A stretch of DNA of 64,000 bases from Streblospio benedicti (taxonomy: Eukaryota; Annelida; Polychaeta; Spionida; Spionidae): NCBI GenBank assembly GCA_019095985.1, contig CM032661.1, positions 22,247,196 to 22,311,195 of the forward strand, written 5' to 3'. Below, in pieces: positions 35,601 to 48,725 of this stretch. The notes beneath the pieces are model-generated. The model saw nothing but the letters and a program-made list of their open reading frames with translations, was not told the DNA's origin and ran no database searches. The translations under genes were made by a program, and so were the position numbers. Each line of letters opens with the position of its first letter. Position 1 is the stretch's first letter.

Positions 35601-37699
35601 CTGTAATAAAGCTGTAAAATGGCGGACTATTGCCTAAATAGAGATGCTCAAATGTCACATCCTACCATAATGCTCCTCTTTACGAGTTGGTCTTAAAGGT
35701 TTCTGTGGGAATCTTTCAATTACGGCAACTTTTATGGGCAGTGTATGTATATTATACTCTGCCAACATTCACATAATGTGAAAATTGGGTACCGATGATT
35801 CCATAAACAGATAATGAAGTCTTTTGCAACCTTCGTCTTGCCCCAAGGGAAATCAATGATCGTGGGAGGAGAACACCGCCTGACAGAATTTGAGAAGTGC
35901 GGATCAGATGCAAAAGACGGACTTTTGAAAGCATCATCCATCATTTTGAGCTGTAACTTCAGATTAGCAATATAGTCTTATTATTAAGCATACACCAGTT
36001 GGTGACCCCCAGAGCCAGGCGCCCACCCCACTTTTTGACCTACCGATTCATCATTTTTCATTGGGTTGCCATGGGTTGGTATGTTAACTGTGTATTAGGA
36101 CGACCCCCGATTCCATTGTTCTATTCAGCGAAATCCCGGCTCAGAGTAATACTATGGGTTATGCATGTATCATTGGGAAAAACAGCCCTGCGCTGGTTAT
36201 AATTCTGCACATGCATTGAATGTGAAAACCCCACAACCACACCCATACCCACGTATTTAGAGTGTTAAAACCCGCACCCGCACCCAGAATCTCAAACGCA
36301 CATCCACACCCGGATGCAGACGCATTTATCAATTTATATTTCAGCTTAACTCGCAGTCTGACAATCATGAATGTTTATTTTAGTATGGAATGTAGCAAGA
36401 GATGAAAAATGCATTGAGGGAAATATGATTTTATCATTAAAACACAGGTCTGACAAGACAACGGGACATCATACATATTACATCAACAATGATGACAATC
36501 ATCGCATTATTACGTCGACCACTCAGCATTCGGACTGTGGATTCAAACTCTCAGACCATATGTTAATTATTAGGAAAAGTAAAACATAATAAACGGCTTA
36601 CATTCTATTTCAAGTGTCCCTTTTGGTCTTTCAAGATGTTAACCTTATTTAAGCTTTTGTAATTTGGAGTAATTAGTCATTAAGCATGTGCTTCTGTTAA
36701 TGACAAACGTTGATTCAACATTCTATATACCACATGTAAATGTAACATTTTGATTAACTGTCCTTATTAATTGCATTGACTATGACATTATACCATGAAT
36801 CGTGATATGTGCATCTAGAATGATAGGAATGTATATCAGAATCTTGAAAACCAGGATGAAGAAAAGATGTAGAAAGGTATTACAACATTCTTGTGGAATT
36901 GGTGCTTGTGAAATTTAATATCTGCACACGTTTTGCGTTCGCACAATGTCTATTGCCTGCAGTGTGGTTGTATATAGGCTGCTGGGCAAGGAAAAAATCA
37001 GTTGCTTCCCAACAGACATCGGTGTTAATACTTTGATTGCAATCCTTTTCATACGTTTGCACGTCATTCCCCCAACATAATTATTTTTCTGCTTAACTTT
37101 GATCATTCGATGTCTTAATAACTTTAGCCTAGAGTTGAATTTGACAACTATGTATGACTACTATGTCTCGTGCTCGTGTTCACTAAGATGACTCTTCCGT
37201 ACACAATATATCGCATGTCCTATCAAGGGATTTATTATAATGCAACAGATACATTCATCACCAGTTGCCAATGAGCATAAGAACTGGGTATCCCAATTGC
37301 AAACTATGCGACATTTCAACACATGTTATCTTTATATGATGATGAGTCCCTCATGTAATGGACCTAGTAAACCAGAGTACCAAGTGCAAGTTAAACAAAC
37401 TCAACTTGTGCACTCAGATCGCCCTAATTATATGTCAAACACTAGCTATCGATTGCCGCTACTCAGAATAAACGTCAATTCGGGCTGTCTCAATATGGAA
37501 GTTATGGGTAGCATACAGAGTGTTTAAAGGTCTCAAAGTTCATAAATACTACCTTAGCACCGTTTGACAAAAAATGCTGGGGACAAAGGACAATAATGGC
37601 TTATCCACTAATAATGTTTTGTACAGCGTCTTAATAGGTCGTGTTGCGGCCTTTATAGGCAGCTCTGTGGAGAAATGCAGGCGCCGCCCCACCTCATTC
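32659..37699. other. Intergenic, no gene recognised
   Basis: Five kilobases of AT-rich sequence. A small duplication (GGAACGTCTTTGCATATTTT at about 33134 and 33159) and a C-rich CACACCC patch (36220-36320) are visible. One 127-codon frame at 35191-35574 has no recognisable features and looks like chance. Confidence 0.4.
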
Positions 37700-37790
37700 G
37701 TGCACACGAAGGAAAATATCATAAATAAAGATGCCGGGGGGGGTCGTCCATTTTGGGGGGCTCGAAGAAAAAGGTCAGTACTATCACCCT
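37700..37790 (+). repeat. Half copy of a G-rich inverted-repeat family
   Basis: ATCATAAATAAAGATGCCGG followed by a G run, GTCGTCCATTTTGGGGGG and CTCGAAGAAAAAGG matches the arms of the element at 50978-51366. It directly abuts the LINE fragment that follows. Confidence 0.55.
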
Positions 37791-38290
37791 TTTAAAAACA
37801 TTTGGAAGAATAATCTAAAAGACTTTACTATTTTAAGATATTATGTTCAATATGTAACCTTGGTCTCTACTGAAAATTACTTAAATTTTGTTAGAAGTAC
37901 AAAGATCACACGATGCATTTCCAAATTTCGGTTGAGTAGTCATAACTTAAGTATTGAGACTGGTAGGCATGTACCACCAAAGGTGCCTCTTAATTTAAGA
38001 TTGTGAAAGTTCTGCAATTTTAATATGATTGAAGGTGAAGAACACTTCTTACTACACTGTAGATTTTATCACGAGGAAAGAATTGTATTTTTAGCAAATT
38101 ACTGCTTTTAGATCAATTTTTACTGATTTGAAAATCCACCAAAGTATTTAGGCAAGTAATGTCATATAATATTGTATTCATGTGTTTTAAAAAGAGGAAT
38201 GATTTTATTTAGTGTATGATTATATTATTTTATTTGATGTTTTATCAAACATTTACTTCATATCATGAAGACAATAAATGAATTGAATGA
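37791..38290 (+). mobile_element. LINE (non-LTR retrotransposon) 3' end, decayed
   Basis: Translated in one frame it gives the C-terminal part of a reverse-transcriptase protein: FRLSSHNLSIETGRHVPP, then LRL(stop)KFCNFNMIEGEEHF and LLHCRFYHEERIVF. The Arg/Leu-Ser-Ser-His...Glu-x-Gly-Arg segment followed by a Cys/His knuckle (C-x2-C...H-x-L-x2-C) is common at the ends of CR1/L2-like and related LINE ORF2 proteins. The first Cys of the knuckle has become a TGA stop, and a further stop follows within about 35 codons. The 3' end carries AATAAATGAATTGAATGA, a typical short-repeat LINE tail. It is 5'-truncated. Confidence 0.75.
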
Positions 38291-38755
38291 CTTTTAGATA
38301 ATTGACTTTTTTTTTTCAGCGACCTCCCTCCTCCCCTCCCTGAGATCTACTCGAGTTTTTCATGTTGTTTTTTTTCATGTTTTTTTTCGAAAATTGTCAC
38401 TTATACAACGAGGGCAAAAGATGGTTAGTGAATTTCCCCTAGCTCTTATATACCGAAATATCATGACATGGCTACTTGTAATTGTACTTGTAACTGTATT
38501 ACAACACGTCAAAGTCTTCAATTTGCAGTAATAATTGCAAATAGCTCCAGAGAGAATTCTTTAAAATATTGAAATGAAATGGCAATGTATTGATAATTCA
38601 TGTTATAGTGGTATTATAATTTTAAAACGTGTGTTAAAGTTTCCGTTTATACAACTTCTGCTTAAAGTTTCTGCTTAAAAGTGTTGATAAGGAAAATGTG
38701 CTAATTTTTGGATAATAAAGATGACACAAACGATCTAAAGTGAGATGGAAAGTAT
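38291..38755. other. Intergenic, no gene recognised
   Basis: T-rich and AT-rich sequence (a CCTCCCTCCTCCCC patch near 38325) between the LINE end and the 3' UTR of the next minus-strand gene. Confidence 0.4.
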
Positions 38756-38761
38756 TTTATT
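38756..38761 (-). terminator. Poly(A) signal candidate of the small minus-strand gene
   Basis: TTTATT on the plus strand reads AATAAA on the minus strand, about 245 bases after the stop codon of the gene at 39007-39738. It is the nearest canonical hexamer I noticed. Confidence 0.35.
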
Positions 38762-39006
38762 TTATGAAAATAGAAGCTTGTCAAAAAGTTAAAGTAAGTG
38801 GAGTTGGTGAATCGAATAGAGTGGAAAAACATCTTAATACAAAACAACAATAAATATGTAAATGAAACTGAACATACATCAACATTGACAAGAACAAACA
38901 CACAGTCCTTGTTTTAGGGCCTCCCGTATCCTCGCCGTGGTCTGGGCGTGGTCTCTCGGGCCAGGTTTCCGGCAGCCGCTCGTGAGCTGTATACAGTAAG
39001 GTGTGC

Positions 39007-39738
39007 TTAGGCAAAGATCTTCCTGATCCTGCTGATGAAGCCGCGGATCTTGCTTGGATGCACAGGGGTTGCTCTGGTGAGATTTTCTAAGTAGATGTCG
39101 CACATATCATCAGAATCTTGCATCTCAGCCTCCCTCTCGCCTTGCGCATTCTCGTATATGGTATACAGCTCCCTGCTGCAGGGGTACGCCGGCATGACGG
39201 TCTCGGGGATGGCGACGCGGGGTGCCTTGGGTATTTTTGGTACTTTGTCTCTAGGTGGAGACACAAATCTACATTTAGGTCGCACAATCTGAGAGGGTCC
39301 AACCTGGAAGGAAAAACAGATATGAAAATCAATTATATTCATGTGCCCATATCTTTAACACTTGACATTGCTTAGACGTTTTGATAGAAACTGTTGAAAC
39401 AAACAATTTTGTTTTAAATGAAAAATTCTTAGAATGAAAGCAAAATGGTTTTGTGCCAAACTTTTTCAGTGTCTAAGAGGTGCAAAAAAATATAATTTAC
39501 CTGCGTTGCTTTATCACAGACCTTAACAAAGTTTGGACTGGTTGACACCTGAAAAAGGCAAGGGAAACTAAATAAGAAATCAAACATTCAAATATGGAAG
39601 TATTTGTGTGTAACAAATCAGGAAACAACTTTCATGGGTTTCGAGTTATTAATAATTTATTTTTAAGCATAATACCTTAGTGGCTTTCTTCGCCTTACTT
39701 TTCTTTAACCACTTGAATCCACGAAATCCACGAGCCAT
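39007..39738 (-). CDS. Small basic protein of unknown function (3 exons, 135 aa)
   Basis: Exons on the minus strand are 39676-39738, 39501-39548 and 39007-39303. All have good splice sites and all junctions are phase 0. The first exon encodes MARGFRGFKWLKKSK then AKKATK, a strongly basic N-terminus without a signal peptide. The second is 16 residues. The third runs from VGPSQIVRPKCRFVSPPRDK through a Pro-rich segment, an acidic part with tyrosines (ELYTIYENAQGE, DDMCDIYLENL), and ends SKIRGFISRIRKIFA, which can form a basic amphipathic helix. The last exon is much more GC-rich than its surroundings, supporting real coding. I know no matching family. The layout suggests a soluble nuclear or cytoplasmic protein that binds an acidic partner or a membrane, but that is guesswork. 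Confidence 0.72.
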
Positions 39739-39849
39739 TTTGATGTATTAAAAATGGATACAACACATAAATAAATAGGGTTAATAAATAATATTAATCG
39801 ATTTGGTCAGTTTGCTAATATCTCACTTTGAGTATTACCACGTAACTAA

Positions 39850-39926
39850 GTTGATGACGCAGAACGTAACGCTCACGTGCTCACCGCGTGTTTTTATTGG
39901 ATTAACGGGTCACGTTATCACGTGCA
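39850..39926 (-). promoter_or_regulatory. Promoter region with two E-boxes
   Basis: Two perfect CACGTG palindromes (39874-39879 and 39919-39924), a TGACGC CRE-like motif (39855-39860) and ATTGG (inverted CCAAT, 39896-39900) cluster 115-190 bases upstream of the small gene's ATG. The patch is more GC- and CpG-rich than the flanks. The pattern fits a TATA-less promoter bound by bHLH-ZIP factors. Confidence 0.5.
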
Positions 39927-39929
39927 GGG

Positions 39930-42900
39930 GACTAGTAGGAATCTCGCCGTTATCCGACGATGTAGGCTAGAGAATGTAGAGATTATAATTTGAATAGGAT
40001 ATTTTAAAAGTATATATGAATGGCTAGAAATTTCTGTCTGCAGGCATGGCTCTACATGCCCGTCTCCCCACCTTCCTTCTTCCCGCCTTCCCTTATGCCT
40101 CCCTGCATATGATATACAGATGCGCATGGGTATAATGCTCGGGTCGGTTGCGTGTACTGTTGAGCGTCCTTAAAAAATGGGTCTTCCGTCAGTGCTGGTA
40201 TCTACGGTGTATCTGCGTGGGACATTGAAAAGCATACACCATTCCCAAACAACTCAAACATGGATCTCAGCCATCAATACGTGTACACTTAACAAAGTGC
40301 TTCATGTCACCGTCATCTAATTGCTCTTTTGTGCCCATTATCCGCCACCGTGTTCAGACACCCCCACCACGGCAGACGACCATTTTGTCCTCCCCCATTG
40401 TGGGTTTTCACCTGCCATTGTGTTTTACCTCACTCACTAAGGCCTTTATAGAATGTGACAATGAGCTGTGTTTACCCTACTGTGTGTAGAGCTTGTGAGC
40501 CTTTTCATGTACAATATTTTATTGCTACTACCAGTTCTAGGCTGTCAGATTGGGAAGTCGTCTGCAGGGCGGAACTTTTGGTTAGTATTTTTCGCATGTT
40601 TGCCACCGTCGACTTCGTTTTTGGCATTGGGATGAAACTAAATGGTATTATCACTATATGCCTAATGACTGGGACATACTGCGGGATTTTTACACTCTTT
40701 ATCCATTGTCTCTAATCATCTCCTCTTTTGTAATTACTTTGAAGTAATAATATTTAAATATTGGTTTTGATATAGGACAAACATTTTAAATTACGTTGAG
40801 ACCTTTCAACTCATTGCAAAGTTCTTTCCATGAGTCTAATCATCACATGATGGAGGTGTTACGTATGACGTTGTTGTCGGTCATGATGATGTTGTTATGG
40901 ATGGCAGGTAGGTCTAGGGACCCTGGCCCCACGTTCTTGAGGCTTGAAGTGTAGTGTATGTATCACCCCGCGAATCTTCCGTTCGAATGGGTTTGCGTCA
41001 CGTTCCAGAATCTTGGCATTGTCCTAAAAAATGTGATGTTTCTGTCAGACTGGCTAATGGAAAAAACATGACGTATAACAGACAGCTTCTTCCCCCACCC
41101 CGCGCCTCCACCTCAACTAGCTACCCCACTCGTCGTATTTTTTCAGTGATCTATTCACAGTTCTGCGGGTATCATTTTTAAATAAAACACTGTAAAATAA
41201 CTACATATGTGATGTTCCCACTACATGAATTACCGAATATCCTATTGCGCCTGTACCTAGGAGACCGCAGCATCACCTTGGGCGGAATCAATGACTCACG
41301 TGTCCAAGTAAAAGGCCTGGCAGCTTCTACATCTCTGATAAAAAAAAAGTGGATAATTTTTCTTACTTCTGAAACAAGGACACATCCACATGCACCATTC
41401 ATTATATAGTGCGCCAATTCTTTCAAATTACGATCTGTGTTCTAATGAAAGTGAAATGTGACCTTGAACTTTGGAAAATAAAAAAGGCAGAGCAAATATT
41501 GACATCAGACGTTTGCCAGTTAATTAGGTGTCCGACCTTCTTAAATACAAAATACTCGACTTTTTCTTTCGAGCCGTGTTGCTAGTAACGACGTCGACTC
41601 GTTTAATTATCTTCAAAATGGAGTGTGAAACGTGAAAGTATTTACCTGGTTGTAAACATGATAGTATTTCTTCAATTAATGTAGCGATATTTGAGATATG
41701 CGGTGCCGAGATAATTAGTTTCTACTGTTTGGTACGTTCTAAGATTCCAACATCTAACCCATGCTTGTAATTGGAGAGATTCAGTCGTATTATACCTTCG
41801 AGATTAGTAATATGGTTTCTCGTGACATTTTGAAGATCATTAAATAGTCTTTCCCTTAATAGTTTTTCCCTTTTAGGTATTACTTATCCCCTGCAGTTTC
41901 TTTACTTTCTTCAACGTGAAAACGAGCGCCCTTCGTCACACATCTTGAACGTACCCACCAAATGAACAAAGTAGGCTAAAATGGCGTAATGACTTTCTTA
42001 GATCTGTAGCATGACCTTTCTTCCATTACTTACAAGTCCTTAAGTTACTGCCTAATCAATGTCTTACTGGAGGGAACCCACACGCGCCACCTTGCAAATA
42101 GCTGTCATGCGTTTGCTATTAATGATTTCTTGACAAAAAAAACGTATACAAGCGTGTTACATGTCACCAGTGCTTCTTTTGATGGAAGAAATTAAGTAAG
42201 CAGAGCTGTTGAGGTTGAAAAAAGTGGCATCCACACAGTAAGTTACGTGTTGAATCGTCAAAAGAAAGGGCCGCAATCCACATTTTTCTTGTACGGTTTC
42301 TACGTCCGAATTGGGAACAAACATCCATATCCAGCTCCCTAAGAACGTATCAATTTCATATTGGCGTTGACATGGGGGTAATGTGTGTAATGGATTACAC
42401 GTCCCCACAAAACAGTTTCCTTCTTCAGTCAATAAGCTCCACGTACAGTGCCAGGAGGGCGAGTCTTGTTTTTCTTTATGGAATAACACTTCAATTAAGG
42501 AATCATTACATTCTGGCATTCATGACATTTAATCGGCAATATCATCATAACGAAACCGTGTCTTTTTAGCACGTCAATATAGATGGGAATCTTTTTCATT
42601 ATTTCATTTATTTTGTTACTTTAATGGGGGCGGGGGCTGTCAGGGTGGATAGTGTCACCTTTCCGAGCTGCTTTACCTAGTGCACGCTTTCAAAAGAGGT
42701 TAATAATGGCAAACTCTAACAATATGTAACAAAACCAAAACATATCTTTCATTTTGGATGGAGTTGTCCTTATTTCACCTTTCCCAAAACATCCTAATTT
42801 CATTGTACAGAGCTCAAAGACAGACAGGAACATAAGCCATAACTAATGGTCTCAAAAACACACCCATACAAGAAGTGCGGAAAACATGTGGGTGGGTAAC

Positions 42901-45264
42901 CATGCTCTATACTCTACTAAACAGCAATCATCTGTCCAAGATGGCAGCTGCCATTATATGTAGCTTTTACCAATCGAATCCATCATTGTTCAGAAAATTG
43001 CACACGTGATCCCTATATGTATTCTGTATTCATAACGCTCAAGGTCTGCTCAATTGTGGAAGTGGCTTATTTTACGGCTGCATTTTACCTCAGACCTGCG
43101 GAGGTGTGACCATAAAGCTTTTGTTGTGTTCAGGTGGGCCAAACACAAAATAGCTGAGAAAACGTCATATTGGTATGCAACGTGGAAACGAGTTTCAGTT
43201 AGGATGCCTGTACAATTTACTAAAAGTAGGGATCGTTCACAAATCATACAAAGTAACATTTATTTAACTGTGCCGTTGTATACATACATTTGAGTCGTGT
43301 GAAAAGATCAAATATGGCAATGTGATTCATCTAGTAGATATATCACAACGCACTTGACATGTCAGAAAGTAAGTTCAAATACTGTTAAATAACTATATTT
43401 TTCCGAAAAGGTGACATCACCCAAGACACACACCCACCCTCTGTCAACTTTCACAAAAAACAAAACAAAAAAAGGTGATGTCATTTATGAATGATCCCTT
43501 ACTTTGATGTTGCTCCCATGAATAACATTGTTAGCGAGAGAACTGTACTAAATTCGAACGCTGTAGCAATAAGCTACAATGCTAACGTTTTGCGAGCGTC
43601 ATGCTTTTGTCTAATTATAACCTACATCAGCCCTTTGCAGACTCGAACCACGCCACGGGAATAGTGGGTAGGGCATTTCCATCTTTTTGCCATAGACAAT
43701 GACCTATAGCAATACTTCCAGTTTCATATATCGCGGCCTCCAGTTTCACCTTGGTGGTACATCAACCCCAGATTCCCAGTCATTCGGAACACAAAGGTTA
43801 CAATGGTCAAGTCCAAAGTCTATTCAGCTTAATTTGAATGTTGTCACGTCTAGACCACGAGGCCAGGCAGTGACAGGTTTCCATATATAGCACACCCACA
43901 TGCACAATTCTTCGAAAACCCACGCATTACTTTGTGTACACTCTAGTATTGGAGTGTACCATAGGCTGATTATCGGGTTGACGTAGTCTGGGCTATTAAG
44001 TACACACATTGCCATACAGTTTATACCTATTATAGAATCCTACTGATATCACAAACCCCATGACACCATTCTAATGTGAATGATTACGATTTCAGCAGTT
44101 GAAGTTGTGCCATTTTGTGATAAGAAAGACCAAACCTATTTCCGAAATGTTACATTGCATATAGGAGTGCAGGCTTTGACGTTTTCATTTGGTACACATC
44201 CGGGTTACTTGAGATGATTTTTTTTCTAACATTCTGGTCACGAACGGGTGGAGTCCCATGACAAAACAGCCACGTAACCCTGCTCTCGGAATCACACAGG
44301 TTTCAGAGGCTTGTGTGCTCAATAATTGGCCGTATTAAACCATCGTAAGACAGTCTTTCCTGGTAAGAAGTATCAGTTTTCTTCTACACTATAGCTGGTC
44401 CATATTGACCAAGTGAACGATGTTTTAGCATGCATCGTTTACTAAAATATAACACTTAGTCTGTATGTCGTAATCTTGCTTGCGACTTGAAATACAAATA
44501 CCTGCAGTAATTCTAAAATATATGTAAAGAATTTCAATTCCTGTCGTTTCTTCGGCGAAAGAGGATGAGATGTTATATTACAGAAACTGATCAGACATTT
44601 CGAACACGATATGTCATAATGTAAATTGCACATTGAAAGTACATTTATTTTACAAATGGTTATTGAAGTATAAGGACTTGTAAATCGTTGTGATTTTCAA
44701 CAGCTTTGCATGTGAAATCTCAACAGCCTACTGATTCACTGACATAGTATAATGAGTAAATTGTAATGATTGTAATCTATGCGGACAACTGTTGATTTAT
44801 GGGTATTGATGCCCTTAGCAAGGTCGACACAAATTGAAGACTATGTCGACATCACTGCCAATGACGTGGTTATTCTGTATGGATTTGCCGCAAGGTTATG
44901 AAGGGTGGGGCTAGATACATTTACTACCAATGGTTGTTCGTAGTATGAGGGTAAATGTGTGTTGTTCCATTTGAAAGGGTTCTACCAGTAGACTTGATGT
45001 ATCGAAACATATGTCTGCATCTACGTTTCAATGATTTGTCGTAGTATGGGCGTGACACACACGGCCGATTGACGTACAAATAAACGCTCTTAGTGACCCC
45101 CAATACCATCAATGAATTGTCGACTGTATATTTTGATTGCTTTCATTGAATTACGTATGACGAAACCTGCAATTGGCTGATGAATGGCCTAATCTATAAA
45201 TATAAGCTATAAGCTATAACTGCAGATGAACCACTCCTTCTGCTGCTTTGAGGTTGTGGCTGGC
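39930..45264. other. Intergenic, no gene recognised
   Basis: Over 5 kb of AT-rich sequence with scattered GC-rich patches. All frames are short and lack domain-like sequence or convincing splice contexts. Nothing is supported here. Confidence 0.4.
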
Positions 45265-45366
45265 TGGCTGCTGCTGCTGCCTCCACGCCGCCGCCGCTGC
45301 TGCTGCTGCTGCTGCTGCTGTTCTGCTGTTGCTGTTCTGCTGCTGCTGCTCCTGCTGCTCCTGCTG

Positions 45367-45425
<59 letters not shown>
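45265..45425. repeat. (CTG)n trinucleotide repeat
   Basis: CTG units interrupted by CCG, TTG and CTC units; the longest pure run is 18 CTG at about 45370-45423. The frames it keeps open (poly-Leu, poly-Cys or poly-Ala on plus, poly-Gln or poly-Ser on minus) lack exon-like flanks, so I regard it as non-coding. Confidence 0.95.
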
Positions 45426-45539
45426 TCTCAACCCACACACCCCTCGATCGTGTTGCTCATGCTTCTATTATTCTGCCAACTCTGACACCACCTGATAGAT
45501 TAGATCGTTTTCTTTTATATATGTTAATGTTGTAGTTGA

Positions 45540-47046
45540 TATTAATGTAGTATACTAGCGTACATTCCAGTTGTTCGTAATATACATGTATACCATATAC
45601 AGCTATTCTACATGACGTGTCACTAGACCTACGGCACAGATGACATTTTAAAATTACACAAAATCCATGTCAACTCATTACAACGTAACCTTCTCAAGGT
45701 GAATCACCTACATGTATGTGGTTTCAAAGTCTCTCGTACGTGACTTTTCCATGGTAATTATAATTCAAAACGACATTTACACGCAACGGGGCGCTCATGT
45801 AGACAGTGACAAGCAGCAAGGCTCACTTGTAAGACTTGCATAAGACTTACTTTGTCCTTTTAGTGTCACGCAGTTGACAGTATTCGTGATGACTGCAATG
45901 ACTGTCATGTGGGAATGATAAGTCACGCATAAACGGCCATTTCATTTAAAATGAGATTCTGGTGTGTATAAGAAGGTGAAACTGAATTACAAATGCGACA
46001 TTTTCTCTGGTTTGAGTACTGTTAATTAGTCATTATCCTCATAAGCAAGTGTGGACTTTACTGAACGCTCAAGGACAACACTATTGCCAAAGACCTTGTC
46101 TCTCCTATAGTGGACACTATAACCAACAAATGCACTGACATTGCTTCAATTGTACATTCCTACATTACACAACTGGGCCATACTTGTATGGTGACAAATT
46201 GTACTTGACTGGAAGTGTCCTGAGTCACCCTAATCAACGTCATTTGGTAGCATCCTAATTACGCTCGGGTGCTGAGAGATGGTTCTAGTGGCGTCTCACA
46301 CACGATCGATCAAAGTACAGATTACCAGCGATTTTGTATCTGCACGTACTGCATTATTATTACATACAATGTATGTGTTTTTCTTTTATGACAATTTAAA
46401 CACTAGTGTTAACGTATGACTTGTAAAAATAATGTCCACATATGAATATACATATGAAAGGAGAATTAAAGTGTTATTACTGTTATTATCGTCAGTTTTT
46501 TCCCAAGCGAAACGTCGAGTTTTGACTCAATAACAAGCATTAGGGGTACAAAATTTGTCAGACTATGAATACCTGATGCTACTTACCTACATTCGGTTAC
46601 CTATTGTGTTCTCACATCACATGACAGGAAAATGGGGCAAACAAATGAACATGTACTTTATAGAGATATAGGTAGCATGCGTGGGAGCTGGGAGATGGGG
46701 ACAAGAGAGTCAAATGCAGTGAGTTCAGATGAGGCGGGACTGTGAATGAACGTTGAGCCCTTGTCAAAGTATTTTACAACGTATTTCAGTATTTGCTTTA
46801 TAAAAAAACACTGCTTCAAATGAACCATGAAACAGATGGCATAGATAGGTGTGTTTGTTGGCAAACATAAATGACATATATAGGTATTAAAACCATTTTG
46901 AATATTCCATTCTCAATATGTTTTATTGATTTAGTCAGAGTATTAGCAGTTATTGCCTTAGTAATGGACAAGGATATGTAGTTCCTGTTCAGATTGAAAT
47001 GTTAAACGTAATCCCATGTAATGGTTTCATATGCATCAAAGACGAC
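45540..47046. other. Intergenic, no gene recognised
   Basis: AT-rich, short chance frames only. Confidence 0.4.
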
Positions 47047-47100
47047 ATGCGCAGTAAAAAGCTTTCCAGTGTCATTGCCATATTGCTGGTCATCATGCAA
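47047..47100 (+). other. Possible signal-peptide exon
   Basis: An ATG opens MRSKKLSSVIAILLVIMQ, a basic n-region followed by a hydrophobic core, and is followed at once by a donor-like GTAAAG. The next strong acceptor that I see on this strand is at 48273, which opens in phase. Without an internal exon the product would be 50 residues. The evidence is only local sequence style. Confidence 0.22.
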
Positions 47101-48273
47101 GTAAAGGTTAACTGGAATGAAAGCAATTTTGAATTCCTTTTTCGGTTATTAGTTCTATGTACAAAGGTGGCATATAAGAACGTCGCATTGTATGTGTGAT
47201 AATGTAGAACACAAACATTATCAGCATAACGCCCCAAAACAAAAGAATGAAGTATGGAATATACTTTTTGGTATGTATAAATAATGGTGCGTGCCTTTTG
47301 AAAAAAAGAATGTATTGTTCCATCTAATCAAGATGATGAGAAACGATGTGTTGTCGATGTTTTAGTACCATCCGGAGACATCCGCCCATGGACCACGCCT
47401 CTTCAGTTGTTATTGCAACATCCTTGTAACACATAATCCACGGACACATGTACACTGATAAGTGCGGAATTTGATAATACTGGGTGTGAAAACATAAACA
47501 AATAATACGTGCTGACAGCTTTTACGACGAAAAACACCCTATTAATTGTATTATCATGAAAACACACCATCATTGATACAGCTGATAACACACGGCTACA
47601 TAAAGAGAAACATCTTGGACCCACTAAACCAAACGTCAGAGTCATTTCACATGGATATAGGTAAATTTTATAAAGATGGAGATTGAAATTAAGGGAAACG
47701 TTCCGTTTAGTGATTGGATCCTGTCTTGTACATACAGTTATGGTCAAAAGATGAGCTTGGATTTCTCTGTCACAATTATTGTGCCTCACATTCTGGAACC
47801 TATCTTGTCGGGGTTTTTGTCAGGCGTTGAATGATCTTTTGTGTAAGTATGATTTATTACATCTTTATTGTTTCTTTTAACACAATGCTATTCCATACAG
47901 AGGGAGTTCAGCCATGCCATTGATTGCGTTGTCAAATTAATAATTTATGTAGCATAACAAGAATGATTGTACCAACAATCTAAATACAAAGGCCATGAGA
48001 ATCTGAGTGTCTAACGTACATCAACATTAATTCAATGTTTCATTTTCTACCTGATATCCCAATCATTGATACCCGTTCTTTTGATTATCATTGAAAGCGC
48101 TAATTATACAAAGCTCTACATCATGGATGGAGTGCATATGGTGTCTGTTGCATTAATCTTCATCCAATCACATCTAACATCTAATCGCAAGCATGCCTTG
48201 CCAGGGATTTTACATGCAGTGCAGTGCAGCCGTACTCAATGACATTAACATTTTGTGTTCCTTTTTTTTTCAG
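47101..48273. other. No gene recognised (possible intron)
   Basis: AT-rich sequence. It would be an intron if the flanking candidate exons belong together. Confidence 0.3.
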
Positions 48274-48725
48274 GAATCCTTCTCACATCTCACTGCGACG
48301 AATCTCATGACGAACACAAGAAGCCAAGTGATAGACAGTACTTCTATTGAGTTTCGGAATAATTACATGTAAATGTCTAAATGGACCGGCGACCGTTGAC
48401 TAACAAGAGGAACCTAGTGCCAGTGAAGCAGTACAGAAGGAAGCACATGATCACTTGACTTGTCTTTTGTGTGAAAAAGCAGATGTATATTTGTGTATGA
48501 TGCTCGTATAATGTTAATATTGATGCTCACAAACTGATGATTGTCACAATTGAATGCATACGAGTGTATGTATTGAAAATGCGTATAGGTTATGTGTGTA
48601 TGATGTAAAATTACTCTGTGACTGTAGATTGCGTTTATCTCTTAGTGATATTCGTGTTGGTGTACGTTGGTAGCAAATGTCCTCTAAAATTATAACTAAA
48701 TAAAAACATTAACAAACTTGTGAGC
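48274..48725 (+). other. Possible terminal exon with poly(A) signal
   Basis: A strong acceptor (a run of nine Ts followed by CAG) is followed by two open frames. One begins ESFSHLTATNLM and stops at 48370-48372; the other reads ILLTSHCDESHDEHKKPSDR and stops at 48348-48350. An AATAAA at 48699-48704 followed by AT-rich sequence would end the transcript. It could equally be the end of a non-coding RNA. Confidence 0.35.

Noticed and set aside
45207-45535. Poly-Gln, poly-Ser, poly-Leu and poly-Cys frames over the CTG repeat
   Set aside because: They are simple translation of a trinucleotide repeat, with no exon-like flanks or domain.
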